Counted from the first letter of the stretch, positions 1-11,448 are shown. The stretch is 64,000 bases of DNA from Pratylenchus scribneri (GCA_030063045.1 JAQSEB010000111.1:310001-374000); one strand, 5' to 3'. Notes: a model not told the origin generated them from the letters alone. Made by a program: numbers and translations.

Positions 1-17
1 AGAATTCCCATAAATAG

Positions 18-379
18 ATGGCCGACGTTTGATTGATGGAAAGTTGGCAAAGGAATTCGAGAAACCGGCAGAAGATCTTTGGGGCCGAGTCATTGTGGAT
101 TCAGTAACAAAGAATAAATTGTGCCATCAACGAAGCAGCAGCCTCAATGAGAAATGTTCAGCAGCAACAGATGGGAAAGAAGAACAAAATGGTGAAAATG
201 AAAATGGCAATGATGAGGAGGACACAAAACAAAGTGAGCTATTTCAAATTGATAAAGCAATAATTTCAATTTCCCAATTTATAGAACGTCGATTTTCGTT
301 TGGCTCAATTTTTCCACTGAAGAAAACAAAGTTGCCGTCGACAGTGAAAATTGCTAAAGAGAAGAAGAATCAAGCATAA
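18..379 (+). CDS. 3' terminal exon of a truncated gene, function not recognised
   Basis: An open frame runs from a likely splice acceptor (AG at 16-17) to a TAA at 377-379. There is no convincing ATG, so this is probably the last exon of a gene that begins left of the window. The roughly 120 residues begin basic, then become acidic and Glu/Asn-rich, and end in a Lys-rich tail, so part of it is low complexity. The segment around EDLWGRVIVDS faintly recalls the C-terminal region of Ctf18-type clamp-loader proteins, but I cannot support that call. AATAAA-like signals follow within 80 bases, as expected for a 3' end. No domain, signal peptide or membrane segment is visible. Confidence 0.4.
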
Positions 380-625
380 AAGAAATGAAGAATGGATATA
401 ACAAACAAATTGAAAACATTAACTTCTTTTAGTAATTATATAATAAAATAATTTTTTTACACAAAAGTAGCAAAATTATTGGTTATATTTAATTTATTTA
501 GAATAATATACTATTTAAAAATCTGAAAAAATAACCAAATCTAAAAATCCAAAAATTAATTAGAAAATTTTAAATGTTTTTATCAAAATGAAATTTAAAA
601 ATAATCGTCAATATAAATATAAAAA

Positions 626-3600
626 TTAGCCAAATGGATTCCATGGTAGTCCTCCTATTATGCCACCAATAAGACTTGTTGTGGTTGTAGGTGGTTTTGT
701 TGTTGTTGTGGTTAATAATGTGGTTGAGACTGTGGTAATTGCGGCTGTTGTAGTATTTATAAATTGTATTGTAGAAGTCCCTATTGTAGTGGAATTTGTT
801 GAAGGCATAATTGCAGTAGTTGAAGAAGATGCCGTAGTATTAATTGAGAGGGCTGTGGATGTAATTAGAAGGGTTGTATTCGTTGTAGCTACTGTGGTTG
901 AATCTGTTGGAGGCAATGTAGTATTCAAAGTGGTTGTCGGAGGCAGAGTTGCATTTGTTGTTGTTGGAGGCAATGTTGTATTCGTAGTTGTCGGAGGCAA
1001 AGTTGCATTTGTTGTTGTTGGAGGCAATGTTGTGTTCGTAGTTGTCGGAGGCAAAGTTGCATTTGTTGTTGTTGGAGGCAATGTTGTATTCGTAGTTGTC
1101 GGAGGCAAAGTTGCATTTGTTGTTGTTGGAGGCAATGTTGTGTTCGTAGTTGTCGGAGGCAAAGTTGCATTTGTTGTTGTTGGAGGCAATGTTGTGTTCG
1201 TAGCTGTCGGAGGCAAAGTTGCATTTGTTGTTGTTGGAGGCAATGTTGTGTTCGTAGTTGTCGGAGGCAAAGTTGCATTTGTTGTTGTTGGAGGCAATGT
1301 TGTGTTCGTAGCTGTCGGAGGCAAAGTTGCATTTGTTGTTGTTGGAGGCAATGTTGTGTTCGTAGTTGTTGGAGGCAATGTTGTATTCGTAGTTGTCGGA
1401 GGCAAAGTTGCATTTGTTGTTGTTGGAGGCAATGTTGTATTCGTAGTTGTCGGAGGCAAAGTTGCATTTGTTGTTGTTGGAGGCAATGTTGTATTCGTAG
1501 TTGTCGGAGGCAAAGTTGCATTTGTTGTTGTTGGAGGCAATGTTGTATTCGTAGTTGTCGGAGGCAAAGTTGCATTTGTTGTTGTTGGAGGCAATGTTGT
1601 GTTCGTAGTTGTCGGAGGCAAAGTTGCATTTGTTGTTGTTGGAGGCAATGTTGTATTCGTAGTTGTCGGAGGCAAAGTTGCATTTGTTGTTGTTGGAGGC
1701 AATGTTGTGTTCGTAGTTGTCGGAGGCAAAGTTGCAGTTGCATTTGTTGTTGTTGGAAGCAATGTTGTGTTCGTAGTTGTCGGAGGCAAAGTTGCATTTG
1801 TTGTTGTTGGAGGCAATGTTGCATTGGTCATAACTGTATTTGTATTGACCATAGTTGTACTTGTATTTGGCGTAGCTGTTGTTGTATTCACCATAGCCGT
1901 ACTTGTATTTGGCATAGCTGTTGTTGTATTCACCATAGCCGTACTTGTATTTGGCATGGTTGTTGTTGTATTCACTATAGTTGTACTTATATTTGGCATA
2001 GCTGTTGTTGTATTCACTATAGTTGTACTTGTATTGGGCATAGCTGTTGTTGTATTCACCATAGTTGTACTTGTATTGGGCATAGATATTGTTGTATTCA
2101 CCATAGCCGTACTTGTATTTGGCATAGCTGTTGTTGTATTCACCATAGCCGTACTTGTATTTGGCATAGCTGTTGTTGTATTCACCATAGCCGTACTTGT
2201 ATTTGGCATAGTTGTTGTTGTATTCACCATAGCCGTACTTGTATTTGGCATAGTTGTTGTTGTATTCACCATAGTTGTACTTGTATTTGGCATAATTGTT
2301 GTTGTATTCACCATAGTTGTACTTGTATTTGGCATAGCTGTTGTTGTATTGACCATGGCTATTGTTGTATTCACCATAGCCGTACTTGTATTTGGCATAG
2401 CTGTTGTTGTGTTCGCCATAGCTGTACTTGTATTTGGCATAGCTGTTGTTGTATTCACCATAGCCGTACTTGTATTTGGCATAGCTGTTGTTGTATTCGC
2501 CATAGCTGTACTTGTATTTGGCATAGCTGTTGTTGTATTCACCATAGCCGTACTTGTATTTGGCATAGCTGTAGTTGTATTCACCATAGCCGTACTTGTA
2601 TTTGGCATAGCTGTTGTTGTATTCACCATAGCCGTACTTGTATTTGGCATAGTTGTTGTTGTACTCGCCATAGCCGTACTTGTATTTGGCATAGTTGTTG
2701 TTGTACTCGCCATAGCCGTACTTGTATTTGGCATAGTTGTTGTTGTACTCGCCATGGCCGTACTGGTATTTGGCATAGTTGTTGTTGTATTGACCATGGC
2801 CGTACTGGTATTTGGCATAGTTGTTGTTGTATTCACCATAGCCGTACTTGTATTTGGCATAGTTGTTGTTGTACTCGCCATAGCCGTACTTGTATTTGGC
2901 ATAGTTGTTGTTGTACTCGCCATAGCCGTACTTGTATTTGGCATAGTTGTTGTTGTACTCGCCATGGCCGTACTGGTATTTGGCATAGTTGTTGTTGTAT
3001 TGACCATTGCTGTATTTGTATTTGGCATAGCTGTTGTTGTATTCACCATAGTTGTACTTGTATTTGGCATAGTTGTTGTACTCGCCATGGCCGTACTGGT
3101 ATTTGGCATAGTTGTTGTTGTATTGACCATGGCTATTGTTGTATTGACCATTGCTGTATTTGTATTTGGCATAGCTGTTGTTGTATTCACCATAGCCGTA
3201 CTTGTATTTGGAATAGTTGTTGTATTCACCATAGTTGTACTTGTATTTGGCATAGTTGTTGTTGTACTCGCCATAGCCGTACTTGTATTTGGCATAGTTG
3301 TTGTTGTACTCGCCATAGCCGTACTTGTATTTGGCATAGTTGTTGTTGTACTCGCCATGGCCGTACTGGTATTTGGCATAGCTGTAGTTGTATTCACCAT
3401 AGCCGTACTTGTATTTGGCATAGTTGTTGTTGTATTGACCATGGCTATTGTTGTATTGACCATTGCTGTATTTGTATTTGGCATAGCTGTACTTGTATTT
3501 GGCATAACTGTACTTGTATTGGGCATAGATGTTATTGTATTCACCATGGATGTAATTGTATTGACCATAGCTGTACTTGTATTTGGCATAGCTGTACTCG

Positions 3601-4312
3601 TATTGACCATAGCTGTTGTTGTTGTTGTATTTTGCATTGATGTCGTAGTTGATAAACTTATATTGGCTGTAGGCGCTGTTGTCCCATTTTGTGACCATGT
3701 CGTTACTGTAGACGAAACTGTCGTATTTATTGCCAATGAAGTGACTGCCATTACGGTTGAATTTGCCAAAGTTGCGACTTGGGCTGTAGTATTTGGTGTC
3801 AAAATTGTCGCATTTTGAATAGCTATAATTTGATTTGGAATTGTACTAGTTAATGTCATAATTGTTGTATTTTGCTGTGTTGATGCAATAGATGTATTGG
3901 TATAAATCAATGTTGTTTGTGTTGATGCAATGGAATATCCTTTAATTAATTATATATTAATTTTTAAAATAGTTTTTTTTTACCAGAAATTGTCGTTGAT
4001 GTATTTTGTCCACATGGAATCACTTCAGCATATGCTCCACTAAAAATTTAAATTTTAAATTTATTAAATTTTATTCAAAATATACGGGCAATTAAAGTTG
4101 ATGTTTTGTATGCAACCAGCAGGAATTGGAGCACATGGTCGAATTCGTCGCTGAATATTCAACAGAATCATTGATGGAGGTGAACTAGGACACAATTTCC
4201 ATGGACCCCATTCACCCCAGGAACCAATTGTTTGGCATTGTTGTTGGCCATATATTTTAAATGAATAAAAGATGATTAATATATTGATGAATATCAATTG
4301 ATATCGGGTCAT
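626..4312 (-). CDS. Secreted TSP1-domain mucin-like repeat protein (about 1198 aa)
   Basis: The model has three exons: 4312-4086, 4039-3984 and 3939-626. Phases agree across both introns and give 1198 residues. Exon 1 encodes a signal peptide (hydrophobic core FINILIIFYSF, ending near YGQQ) and a thrombospondin type 1 repeat with the WGEWGPW tryptophan motif and six cysteines completed in exon 2 (C-G-Q-N). Exon 3 is almost entirely two tandem repeats: 14-residue units built on NTSTAMVNTTTTMP, then 18-residue units built on NATLPPTTTNTTLPPTTT. Both are packed with N-x-S/T sequons and Thr, so heavy N- and O-glycosylation is expected. The protein ends GGIIGGLPWNPFG. No membrane anchor is seen, so secretion or a surface coat/matrix role is inferred. 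The function of the repeat part is unknown. Confidence 0.8.
905..1832. repeat. Tandem 54-bp coding repeat, about 17 copies
   Basis: This is the C-terminal block of the TSP1/mucin gene. Each 54-bp unit encodes 18 residues alternating NATLPPTTT and NTTLPPTTT. Copies differ by a few third-position or Thr/Ala changes, and one copy (near 1735) carries a 6-bp extension. Near-identity between units points to recent unequal exchange. Confidence 0.9.
1833..3640. repeat. Tandem 42-bp coding repeat, about 40 imperfect copies
   Basis: This is the central block of the TSP1/mucin gene. The 42-bp unit encodes NTSTAMVNTTTTMP and variants (AMAS, AMVN, TTIP). A higher-order pattern, with runs of AMAS-type units alternating with AMVN-type units, indicates segmental amplification. 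Unit length becomes irregular at the 5' edge of the coding sequence (3480-3640). Confidence 0.9.
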
Positions 4313-4891
4313 TTTTTAGCTTATTATAAGCTAAAATTCTATCAAATATAATTTTTATTAGAGAGTAAAAATAAAAGAGGAAATAAATTTATTTGAACAA
4401 TTATTTATTGCGGTAAACAAATAATTCTCTCATCAATGTTCGATTTTAATCTTATTAATCCGGACAATGGATGAAAGATAAAGAGGATTTCGATTTCCCC
4501 TCATTGTAAAGTGCAAAATAATTTAATTAAAGAGACATCATTAAATTTTTTATTTTTAAAATTAACTAAAATTATAAAATATAAAGAATTAATTAAATTA
4601 ATGAAATTATTTTTTGTATTATTTAATCAATAAATTTAGTAGCACTTTTTTTTAAATTTCCATTTCTAATTTATAACTTCACAAGTTCTTTTTTAATTGT
4701 TTAAGTTATTCAATCAACTGAAAAGGGCAACCAACTGGCAAGTGGGCAAAACCAATAAATAAAGTTAATCAATGTAATTCAACAATTTACACAAATTTCC
4801 TCCTAAAAATGCGCAAAACACACATTCTCCTCATTCAATTTTTTAGTCTTCCTTTTCTTTTCGCACCTTCTTTTTTATTTACAAAACTGAA
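4313..4891. other. Divergent intergenic region
   Basis: AT-rich spacer between the minus-strand TSP1/mucin gene and the plus-strand DB-module gene. It should hold both promoters. I see no strong motif. Confidence 0.5.
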
Positions 4892-5805
4892 ATGTGGTTT
4901 TTTATTGCACAATTTAATTGCCTCCTTCAAAACATTTATTTAATTCTATTAATCTTCATTTTATTGCCTTTCACTGGCTTCTCAATTCCATCAATTCCCA
5001 GGGTTAGAATTCAACATTATTAAATGATAATTAGATCAAAAATAATGAATTAATTAAAAAAATATAATAAAAAAACAATTTTTCGAATTATTAATTATTT
5101 ATAATTTAGGACAAATATCCGGGTATTAAATTGCACCTCGTGGAAATGTCCAATTCCTTTGACGATGATTTCCTCCAACGAGGTCTTCGCAATCAACTTC
5201 CGGGCATCACCCCCAATGCAATTCTGGATTTGGCCCAATGGTTCTATGCCAAATCCAATCCTTGCTGCGAACGATTGTTGGACCAATTGGGCCTTCGTCC
5301 AATTTATAATTGCAATTCATTGCCACAACCAACCGACCATAAATCTACCATTTTCCTATATCGACTCATTTTTGAATGCATTGGCGAAGGCAAAAATAAT
5401 AAAGAATGTTGTTTGGCAAAGGGGGTGAAAAGGTAAATTAAATAATTTTAATTAATTTGTGTTAACATTTTAATAATTATTTTTAATTTTTAAAATAAGA
5501 ATTGAAAATTCCATTTTAACTAAAAAAAATCAGAATTTTAATTTATTTTATTAAAATTTAAATTTGAAATTTGAATTTGCAGTGAACGATGTCTAAAACT
5601 GTGCGATGCTTCGAATCCATCAATTGATGTGAATTCATTGGAAAATAATGATGGAAATATTGCCTTAATGGATTCATGTGCTGCCGAAATAAAAATGCCA
5701 AAAGAACGTTTCTTGTGGCTAATTTTTGAATGCATAAATCCAAATTTTTCCAAAGTTCTTCAAATGACCCAAGAAGTTAAAAATGGCGAAATACGGGAAA
5801 GTTGA
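4892..5805 (+). CDS. Secreted DB-module protein (218 aa)
   Basis: Three exons, 4892-5002, 5110-5432 and 5583-5805, join in phase (donors GTTAGA and GTAAAT). Residues 1-31 form a long hydrophobic signal peptide ending near LPFTGFS. The rest carries paired and spaced cysteines typical of the nematode DB module (Pfam family of unknown function). Clearest is LIFECIGEGKNNKECCLAKG followed by ERCLKLC, matching the family pattern C-x8-CC-x3-G-V-x3-C-x3-C. NPCCERLL nearer the N-terminus supplies an earlier CC pair, and FECIN near the C-terminus adds another Cys. DB proteins are extracellular and largely uncharacterised. Role unknown. Confidence 0.75.
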
Positions 5806-6511
5806 TATGATAATATTTGTAAAAATATTTTTTATTTTCGATAAAATGGAAAATATGAAATTTTAAAGAATATATTTTAAATATTTAAAATTTTTAATTT
5901 GTTCAATAAAAATATTGATTCAAAATTCTCATATCATATATGAAATTTACTAGGTCATATAGGAATTCTAATTCGATTATTTTTTTTTGTGAATTTCTTC
6001 CTATTATTTTTTTATAATTTAAATTTATTCTCAATATAATTTAAATTGTATTTATAAATTAAATAAAAAAATGTTCTTTTTTTTTGCTAATGCTGACTGA
6101 TTCAACGAACTAAACGGAAGCGGATTTTGCTAATTATAAAATTTTAAAAAGATATATTAAATTTCAGGTACATTAAATAAATGAATGGGATTTTGCTTTG
6201 GGTATATTTCCTTTCATTTTTCGTGCCTTTGATCTGTGAATTCTGCATTCACGTGAAAATTTTAGTAAAATAAATCAAAAGATTTATTTTCTATTCAATC
6301 TTTAGACCAAAATTCTTGTAATCCCAAAAAAATCAAAAGAATAAATGTTTCTTTTTATTCCATTTTTACTCATTTTCCTCAGTCAACATTTGCGTCAAAC
6401 AGAATTAAGAATAAAAAAGAAATGTATATAAAAAGCCTAGTTTTCAAGCAGAATAAAACAAATTAAAAATAATTTTATAAAATAAGCTATTAATAAAATA
6501 TTCCGAAAAAA
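5806..6511. other. Intergenic region upstream of the small heat-shock gene
   Basis: 3' flank of the DB gene (AATAAA signals near 5906) followed by the promoter side of the sHSP gene. I looked for heat-shock elements and found only imperfect GAA/TTC clusters near 6236-6260, not a correctly spaced array. Confidence 0.45.
6425..6435 (+). promoter_or_regulatory. TATA box of the small heat-shock gene
   Basis: TATATAAAAAG lies about 80 bases before the ATG at 6512, the usual place for a core promoter of an inducible nematode gene. Confidence 0.5.
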
Positions 6512-7154
6512 ATGGCAATGTTCATGAATCCGAATCCAAGTTTTGCGTCGAAAGACGACGATGACTACATAAATCAACATCGTTGTAGTGCACTTAAAAT
6601 TGTGTTCATTCCGGTGGCCAAATCACAACTCCTAGCATTGCATCGGCACAATGATAAGCCAACAACGGATATTCCCATTGAGCATGATTCGGCCACCACA
6701 TGGGATTGTTCGTTTTTAATCAAATAATTTATTAAAATACATCTTTTATAGGGCCTCTGCAACACACTGACGGTGTTGTAAAAGTGAATAACACGGACGA
6801 TAAATTCGAAGTCTCTTTGGATGTACAATTTTTTGGGCCACAAGAAATTGATGTAATAAATAAAATAAATAAATTTGATATTATTATTTTTTAGGTGAAA
6901 GTGGCCGACCATGATGTTTTCATCCATTGCCTTCATGAACCACGAAAAAGTAGGACAATTTTTATAATAAATTTAATTCAATTATTTAAAATTATTTTAT
7001 ATCATTTTTAGATGAGGATGGCGCAGTTTGCAGGGAAATTCATCGATGCTATCGTTTGCCGAGTGATGTGGAGCCGAACACATTGAGAAGCCAACTTTTC
7101 ACAAATGGAATTATGGTGTTGAGTGCCAAGAAAAAGAAGAATGGAGGACACTGA
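6512..7154 (+). CDS. Small heat-shock protein (alpha-crystallin family, 164 aa)
   Basis: Four exons, 6512-6707, 6752-6852, 6895-6949 and 7012-7154, join in phase. This cytosolic ATP-independent chaperone holds unfolding proteins as large oligomers. The alpha-crystallin domain spans roughly residues 70-155. Beta strands are visible as [20 protein letters not shown] and [15 protein letters not shown], followed by the conserved [18 protein letters not shown] and the closing NGIMVLSA, which corresponds to the family's L-x-NG-[VI]-L strand. The short N-terminal arm starts MAMFMNPN, and the basic tail is KKKKNGG. Members are usually 140-200 residues. The nearby TATA box suggests inducible expression. 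The call is secure, the subfamily is not. Confidence 0.9.
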
Positions 7155-7415
7155 ATTCGAACATTAATTTCAACAATTAATCGATTTGATAACATGGAAA
7201 AAATGTTTTAAAAAAATTAATAAAATTGAATTTTTTATTAAAATATTATTATTAGAATGGAATGGTGAATTTGGATTCCAGGCAATGTAAAATTTAGATC
7301 TTAATCTTTAAATTCCGCTTTTATTAAATCAACTGAAAATGAAAACTAATGAAAATAATATATAAAATATTTAACAAAATATATTTCACATAAATTATTC
7401 AAAATTAAATTAAAT

Positions 7416-9362
7416 TCAATGATTCCTTTTTTGTAAAATATTTTCAATTTCCTGCTCTTTGAATGTTTTTGCCATTTCCAAATTCTCTGGCGCAATTGAG
7501 GCCCCAGAATTCAACAAATCCTCTGCAATTTCCTTTCGCCCATTCAAAATTGCCAATTCCAGCGGTGTTTGTCCGTATCCATTTTCCACAATCGCATTTT
7601 GTCCATTCCATTCAATCAATAATTTGACTATTTCCCTTTGGCCATGTTGGATTGCCATATGAATTGGCATATTTCCATTGGCATTTGACAAAAACATATT
7701 TGCATTGTGTTTGAGTAAATTTCGTGCAATTGCTCTAAATCCACGCAAAGCGGCCCAATGTAAAGGAGTATTCCCTTAATATTCAAAACAATTAGGATAC
7801 ATTTTTTGCATTAAAAATTTTTTTACATCAAAAATAACCGGTTTTAGACCCAATAAACCTTATACCAATTTGTAGATCTCACCTAGATGCATCTAATTTA
7901 AAATGTCAAATTTGGCTCAAAATTAAAGGGCAAAAACACCAATATTGTCTAAATGGTTTAAACCGCTCAATTTCGATTTAAATTAAATAAGAAATTTATA
8001 TGTCAAAAGACGCGTCTCGATGAGATCTACAAAATTGTATAAAGTTTTAAGGTCTAAAACAGGTTTCTGATTTATTAGAAGTCAAAAACTACTTTTGATG
8101 CAAAAAAAAAAGATTTTAATCCAAAAAATATTTACTCAAAGAATTATCCCCAATCTTTTAATTAATTTTTACCTTTTACATCAGCCAAATTCGGATTGGC
8201 CCCATTTTCCAATAAAAGTGCCACAATTTCTGTTTTATTATCATAAACCGCATTGGAAAGTGCCGTTGCCCCCTCCTCATCCTGGGCATTCACAATAGCA
8301 TCGGCGGAACTATGATTCAGCAAAATTCTCACAATGCCAATATTTCCACCCGAAATTGTATAACTCAACGGGGCCAATCCATCATTGCCAAATTTCATTG
8401 CCATTTTTGCTCCTTTATCCAAAAGTAATTGGACAATTTGTGAATTTCCGCTGATTATTGCACAATGAAGGGGCGTTTCCATATTCACATCTTTGGCATC
8501 AATGTTGGCACCGAATTCCAAAAATAATTTCACCATTTTCAATTTCCCCGCCATTGCCATCATATGCAGAGGGGTTATTCCACTCCATTTTGATTGGATA
8601 TTCGGATTGGCACCATGCTTAAATGATGATGGGAATTAAAAATAAATTTAAATATAATTAAAAATGAATAATTAAAAAATAAATTTATATCGAACCTTCA
8701 AAAGGATTTCGGCAATTTCATCGAATCCATCATGTGCGGCACAATATAACGGTGTTCCCAATTGTGGCTCTCGAGGGTCTACTTTCGCTCCATGGTCCAA
8801 TAGAATTTGTACAATTTTCTTTTGGTCTGCCTCGACCGCATAATGCAATGCCGCTTTATGCCATGCGTCCAATTGGTTCACATTTGTCTGTTTGTTGGCC
8901 AATAATTGATTCACTCGGGCAATATTCCCAATTGCCGCTGCCTCATGCAAAGGAAGGACAGGGCATCGACTAACAAATAAATATTATTAATTTTAGGAAT
9001 AATTAATTTGAAAAATAATTTTAAATTGAATGGAATTAAATCAATTGGAAAATTTTTTTTTAAATTAATTATTTTAATATTTTAATTTTCATTCAAATGA
9101 ATTATTTATTTTAGTTCAGTAAAATTTGAATTTACCGATCTAGTTGTGCTCGATTTTCAAGAATTGGGCAGCCAATTCCGCCTTCACCCCATTCCCCAGT
9201 AAAAATTGTTCCATTGCACACTTTTGTGAATGAATCCAAAAAACAACATTTACATTCCATTGGAGGAGGTGGCCTTAATGAAGATTCATTTGCATTTTTT
9301 GAATAAATTGTTGGAAAAATATTGACAAAAATAATGGAAAATAATAGGAGGATATTATGCAT
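7416..9362 (-). CDS. Predicted secreted ankyrin-repeat protein (434 aa)
   Basis: Four exons, 9362-9136, 8969-8696, 8617-8173 and 7774-7416, join in phase. Exon 1 encodes a classical signal peptide (hydrophobic LLLFSIIFVNIFPTIYS) and a short Cys-rich linker (ECKCCFLDSF, then C-x13-C). The remaining roughly 350 residues are about ten ankyrin repeats, with signatures such as HKAALHYAVEA, TPLHCAIISGN and NTPLHWAALRG. Ankyrin repeats are protein-binding solenoids normally found in the cytosol. An intact signal peptide ahead of them is unusual and, in a plant parasite, suggests a host-delivered protein, which is inference. There is no transmembrane segment after the signal peptide. Intron 3 holds an inverted-repeat element. 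The possibility that exon 1 belongs to another gene is made unlikely by the matching phase. Confidence 0.8.
7841..8060. mobile_element. Inverted-repeat (MITE-like) element in an intron
   Basis: Bases 7841-7893 and the reverse complement of 8009-8060 align along about 50 bases with few mismatches, sharing GTTTTAGAC, TTTGTAGATCTCA and a GATGC/GACGC end. The arms flank a loop of about 115 bases. There is no coding capacity. It lies inside intron 3 of the ankyrin gene, which at 398 nt is far longer than its neighbours. Confidence 0.7.
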
Positions 9363-10590
9363 CTATAAAAATTCAAAATTTATTATAAAAAATATTTTTC
9401 ATGGATTTTTTTTAAGAAAAAAGCATCAAAATATCGATATTTAATTCACCATCTATTATTGTTCATTCCTGCAATTCCTTCGAATTCCAAATGGCAAAAA
9501 CCATTATTCATTCCTGTGGTTGATAAAATAAATTAAAAATTTTGACTGTTTTTCATTTTGAAAAATCTATCCTATTTTTAGAAAATGATCAAAATATATT
9601 TTTTAACCAATTCATGGGACGAATTTAATGAGGGCCAACTTTTTGATTCCTTTTGAGTGTTTTTTTGACTGCCTAAAATGGATTAACCATTTAAAAAATA
9701 CTTCAGTCTATCTATTATATAAAATAAAAATATTATGATTTAAAAAAACATTTTGATATAAAAAATGAAAATGAACGGGAAATGCACTCCAAATTGATCA
9801 TTAAATTCAATTCATTTAATTCAATCAACTGATCCATCGCGCATTTCTTCTCTTTTTGTTTTCCTTCATTCATTCTTGAATATTGACTTTATTTGTTTGG
9901 GTGTTTTTGTCTTGTTTCCTAAATGGTTAGTCCAGTCCAGTCTGCTGCCATCGTCATCATTATTTATATTTTTAGTTTACTAATTGGCCACAAAAACAAC
10001 TTCAAACTTTTTATTACTTTTTCCGTTACTAATTTTGATGAAATTGTTTGAAATTTAATATTAAATATAGAGATATAGGAAACAATTCGAAAAATAAATA
10101 TTTGAAATAATATTGAAAATTAAATTTTATGTATTATTATCGGTTATTTATATGTAAATTTGAACATTTTTTCTTTTTTTTTATTATTCATTTGATTGTA
10201 AAACAATGAACTATTTTAGGTTTAGAATCTTATGACAAATTTTAAGGTTAACATAGGATAATTTTGGTAGTGAAAAAAACTGCAAATAGATAGCCACCGA
10301 TAAGTACCAAATTTCAAATTATATATAAATATTTGAAACTCCTGAATTTGGATATTCAATATTTCTTTTTTTTGAATTACAAAAATTGAGAATTCCAATT
10401 AATAATTTATTTTCTCATAAAAAATATATTTTTTTTTTATTTTTGAATATATCAAGTTTGATAATTAATTATAATTATTCACGATAAATCTTTGAACATT
10501 CATTTTTCAATCTTTACGGAAATAGAATTGAAAATGAATAAATACTAATTTTCATTGTTTTGTTTGTCCAATATTCATTCATCCATTCAA
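9363..10590. other. Gene-free AT-rich intergenic region
   Basis: About 1.2 kb between the ankyrin gene and the weak open frame near 10.7 kb. It contains one copy of a dispersed repeat (about 10178-10310). I see no exon-like frame. Confidence 0.5.
10178..10310. repeat. Dispersed repeat, copy 1
   Basis: It shares an ordered series of blocks with 32388-32515: ATTATTCAT..TTGATTGTAAAA, then a TTTTAGG..TT segment, and finally CTGCA..AGATA...ATAAGTACC. The similarity is diverged but collinear over about 130 bases. Confidence 0.5.
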
Positions 10591-10699
10591 TTTTTTCATC
10601 CACCCACTCTAAAATTCACCAAAAATAATTCGGGACCTTCATTGGCATTGGCAATGGCACTCGAGCGATGGATGGCACCGGTGAATGCATTGAATTGAA

Positions 10700-10918
10700 T
10701 TGAATGTGTTTTTTTTGTTCACAAGTGGAAATTCGGCTGTCCAAAATAACAATGGAGCTTTTAATTATTCCTACTCCTCTTCTAATTCAAAAAAGAGATT
10801 TTTGCCAATTATAAATTCAGGAAGCCGAGAATATTCGCCAAAAATTTTTGTCGGTGGGCAATGGGAAAGCCTATTCCCAATTCCAGGAATGAAATATATT
10901 TTTGGGAGAGAATTTTAG
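10700..10918 (+). CDS. Possible exon of a small protein, unassigned
   Basis: An open frame follows a plausible acceptor at 10727-10728 and ends with TAG at 10916-10918. The product would be Asn/Ser-rich, then contain a tribasic SKKR site and a Pro/Gly/aromatic C-terminus ending IFGREF. An upstream segment around 10621-10680 can be joined in phase but has no clear start codon. It may be part of a secreted peptide precursor or a chance frame. The next gene starts about 190 bases downstream on the same strand. Confidence 0.25.
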   Translation: MNVFFLFTSGNSAVQNNNGAFNYSYSSSNSKKRFLPIINSGSREYSPKIFVGGQWESLFPIPGMKYIFGREF

Positions 10919-11105
10919 CGTCAAAAACATTGAATTGAATATTAAAATTTTTGGCTATATTTACTCTCTCATCAGTCTATAAATTTGTCAATGACCCCAA
11001 AAGTCAATCCATTTTTAGACAATCCCCAATTATATCATTTTATTAAAAAATAATTTATTTTTATTTTTTTAGAACGAAAAGAATACACAACAAAAATAAT
11101 CAAAA

Positions 11106-11448
11106 ATGCACTCTTCATCAATTTTGGCCCTATTATTTATTACCCAATTGGCCATCATTTCAAGTGGCATTGCTAAACCATTTTACCCAAATGGGCCAAT
11201 CCAAATTACGCCATTCCTCTTCTCCGAGACAAATATGAAATCCAACGAGGATGCCGCCATCGCACCAAAGTAATTTTTATTTTCAAAAATATTTATTTTT
11301 CAATTCATATATTTTTAGCTTTTCCGGCAATGGACCAAAAAGTTTGCGCAAATTTGTTGTGTCAATGCCGCAAATGGATGAATTTGGGCCAGGGGCCTCC
11401 TCCTCCATTGTTCGATTGTCCCCATTTTTCTATGCAAGAAGAGGATGA
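11106..11448 (+). CDS. Small secreted peptide precursor (97 aa)
   Basis: Two exons, 11106-11269 and 11319-11448, are joined by a canonical GTAATT...TTTAG intron. Residues 1-24 form a clean signal peptide (LALLFITQLAIISSGIA). The mature part is short, has no cysteine, contains the basic site KSLRKF and ends SPFFYARRG. Size and layout resemble a neuropeptide-like or other bioactive peptide precursor, but I do not recognise a known peptide. A second frame of exon 2 is also open past the stop, to about 11500, and is discussed under findings. Confidence 0.55.

Noticed and set aside
36..379. Ctf18-like identity for the left-edge exon
   Set aside because: Only about ten residues resemble the family, and the characteristic C-terminal motif is missing.
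660..3818. 1052-codon plus-strand and 952-codon second minus-strand frames over the mucin repeat
   Set aside because: Both are consequences of stop-free repeats. The Thr-rich minus frame has the signal peptide, TSP1 domain and matching splice phases.
6236..6260. Heat-shock element upstream of the sHSP gene
   Set aside because: GAA and TTC units are present, but their spacing (0 and 4) does not fit the 2-base rule.
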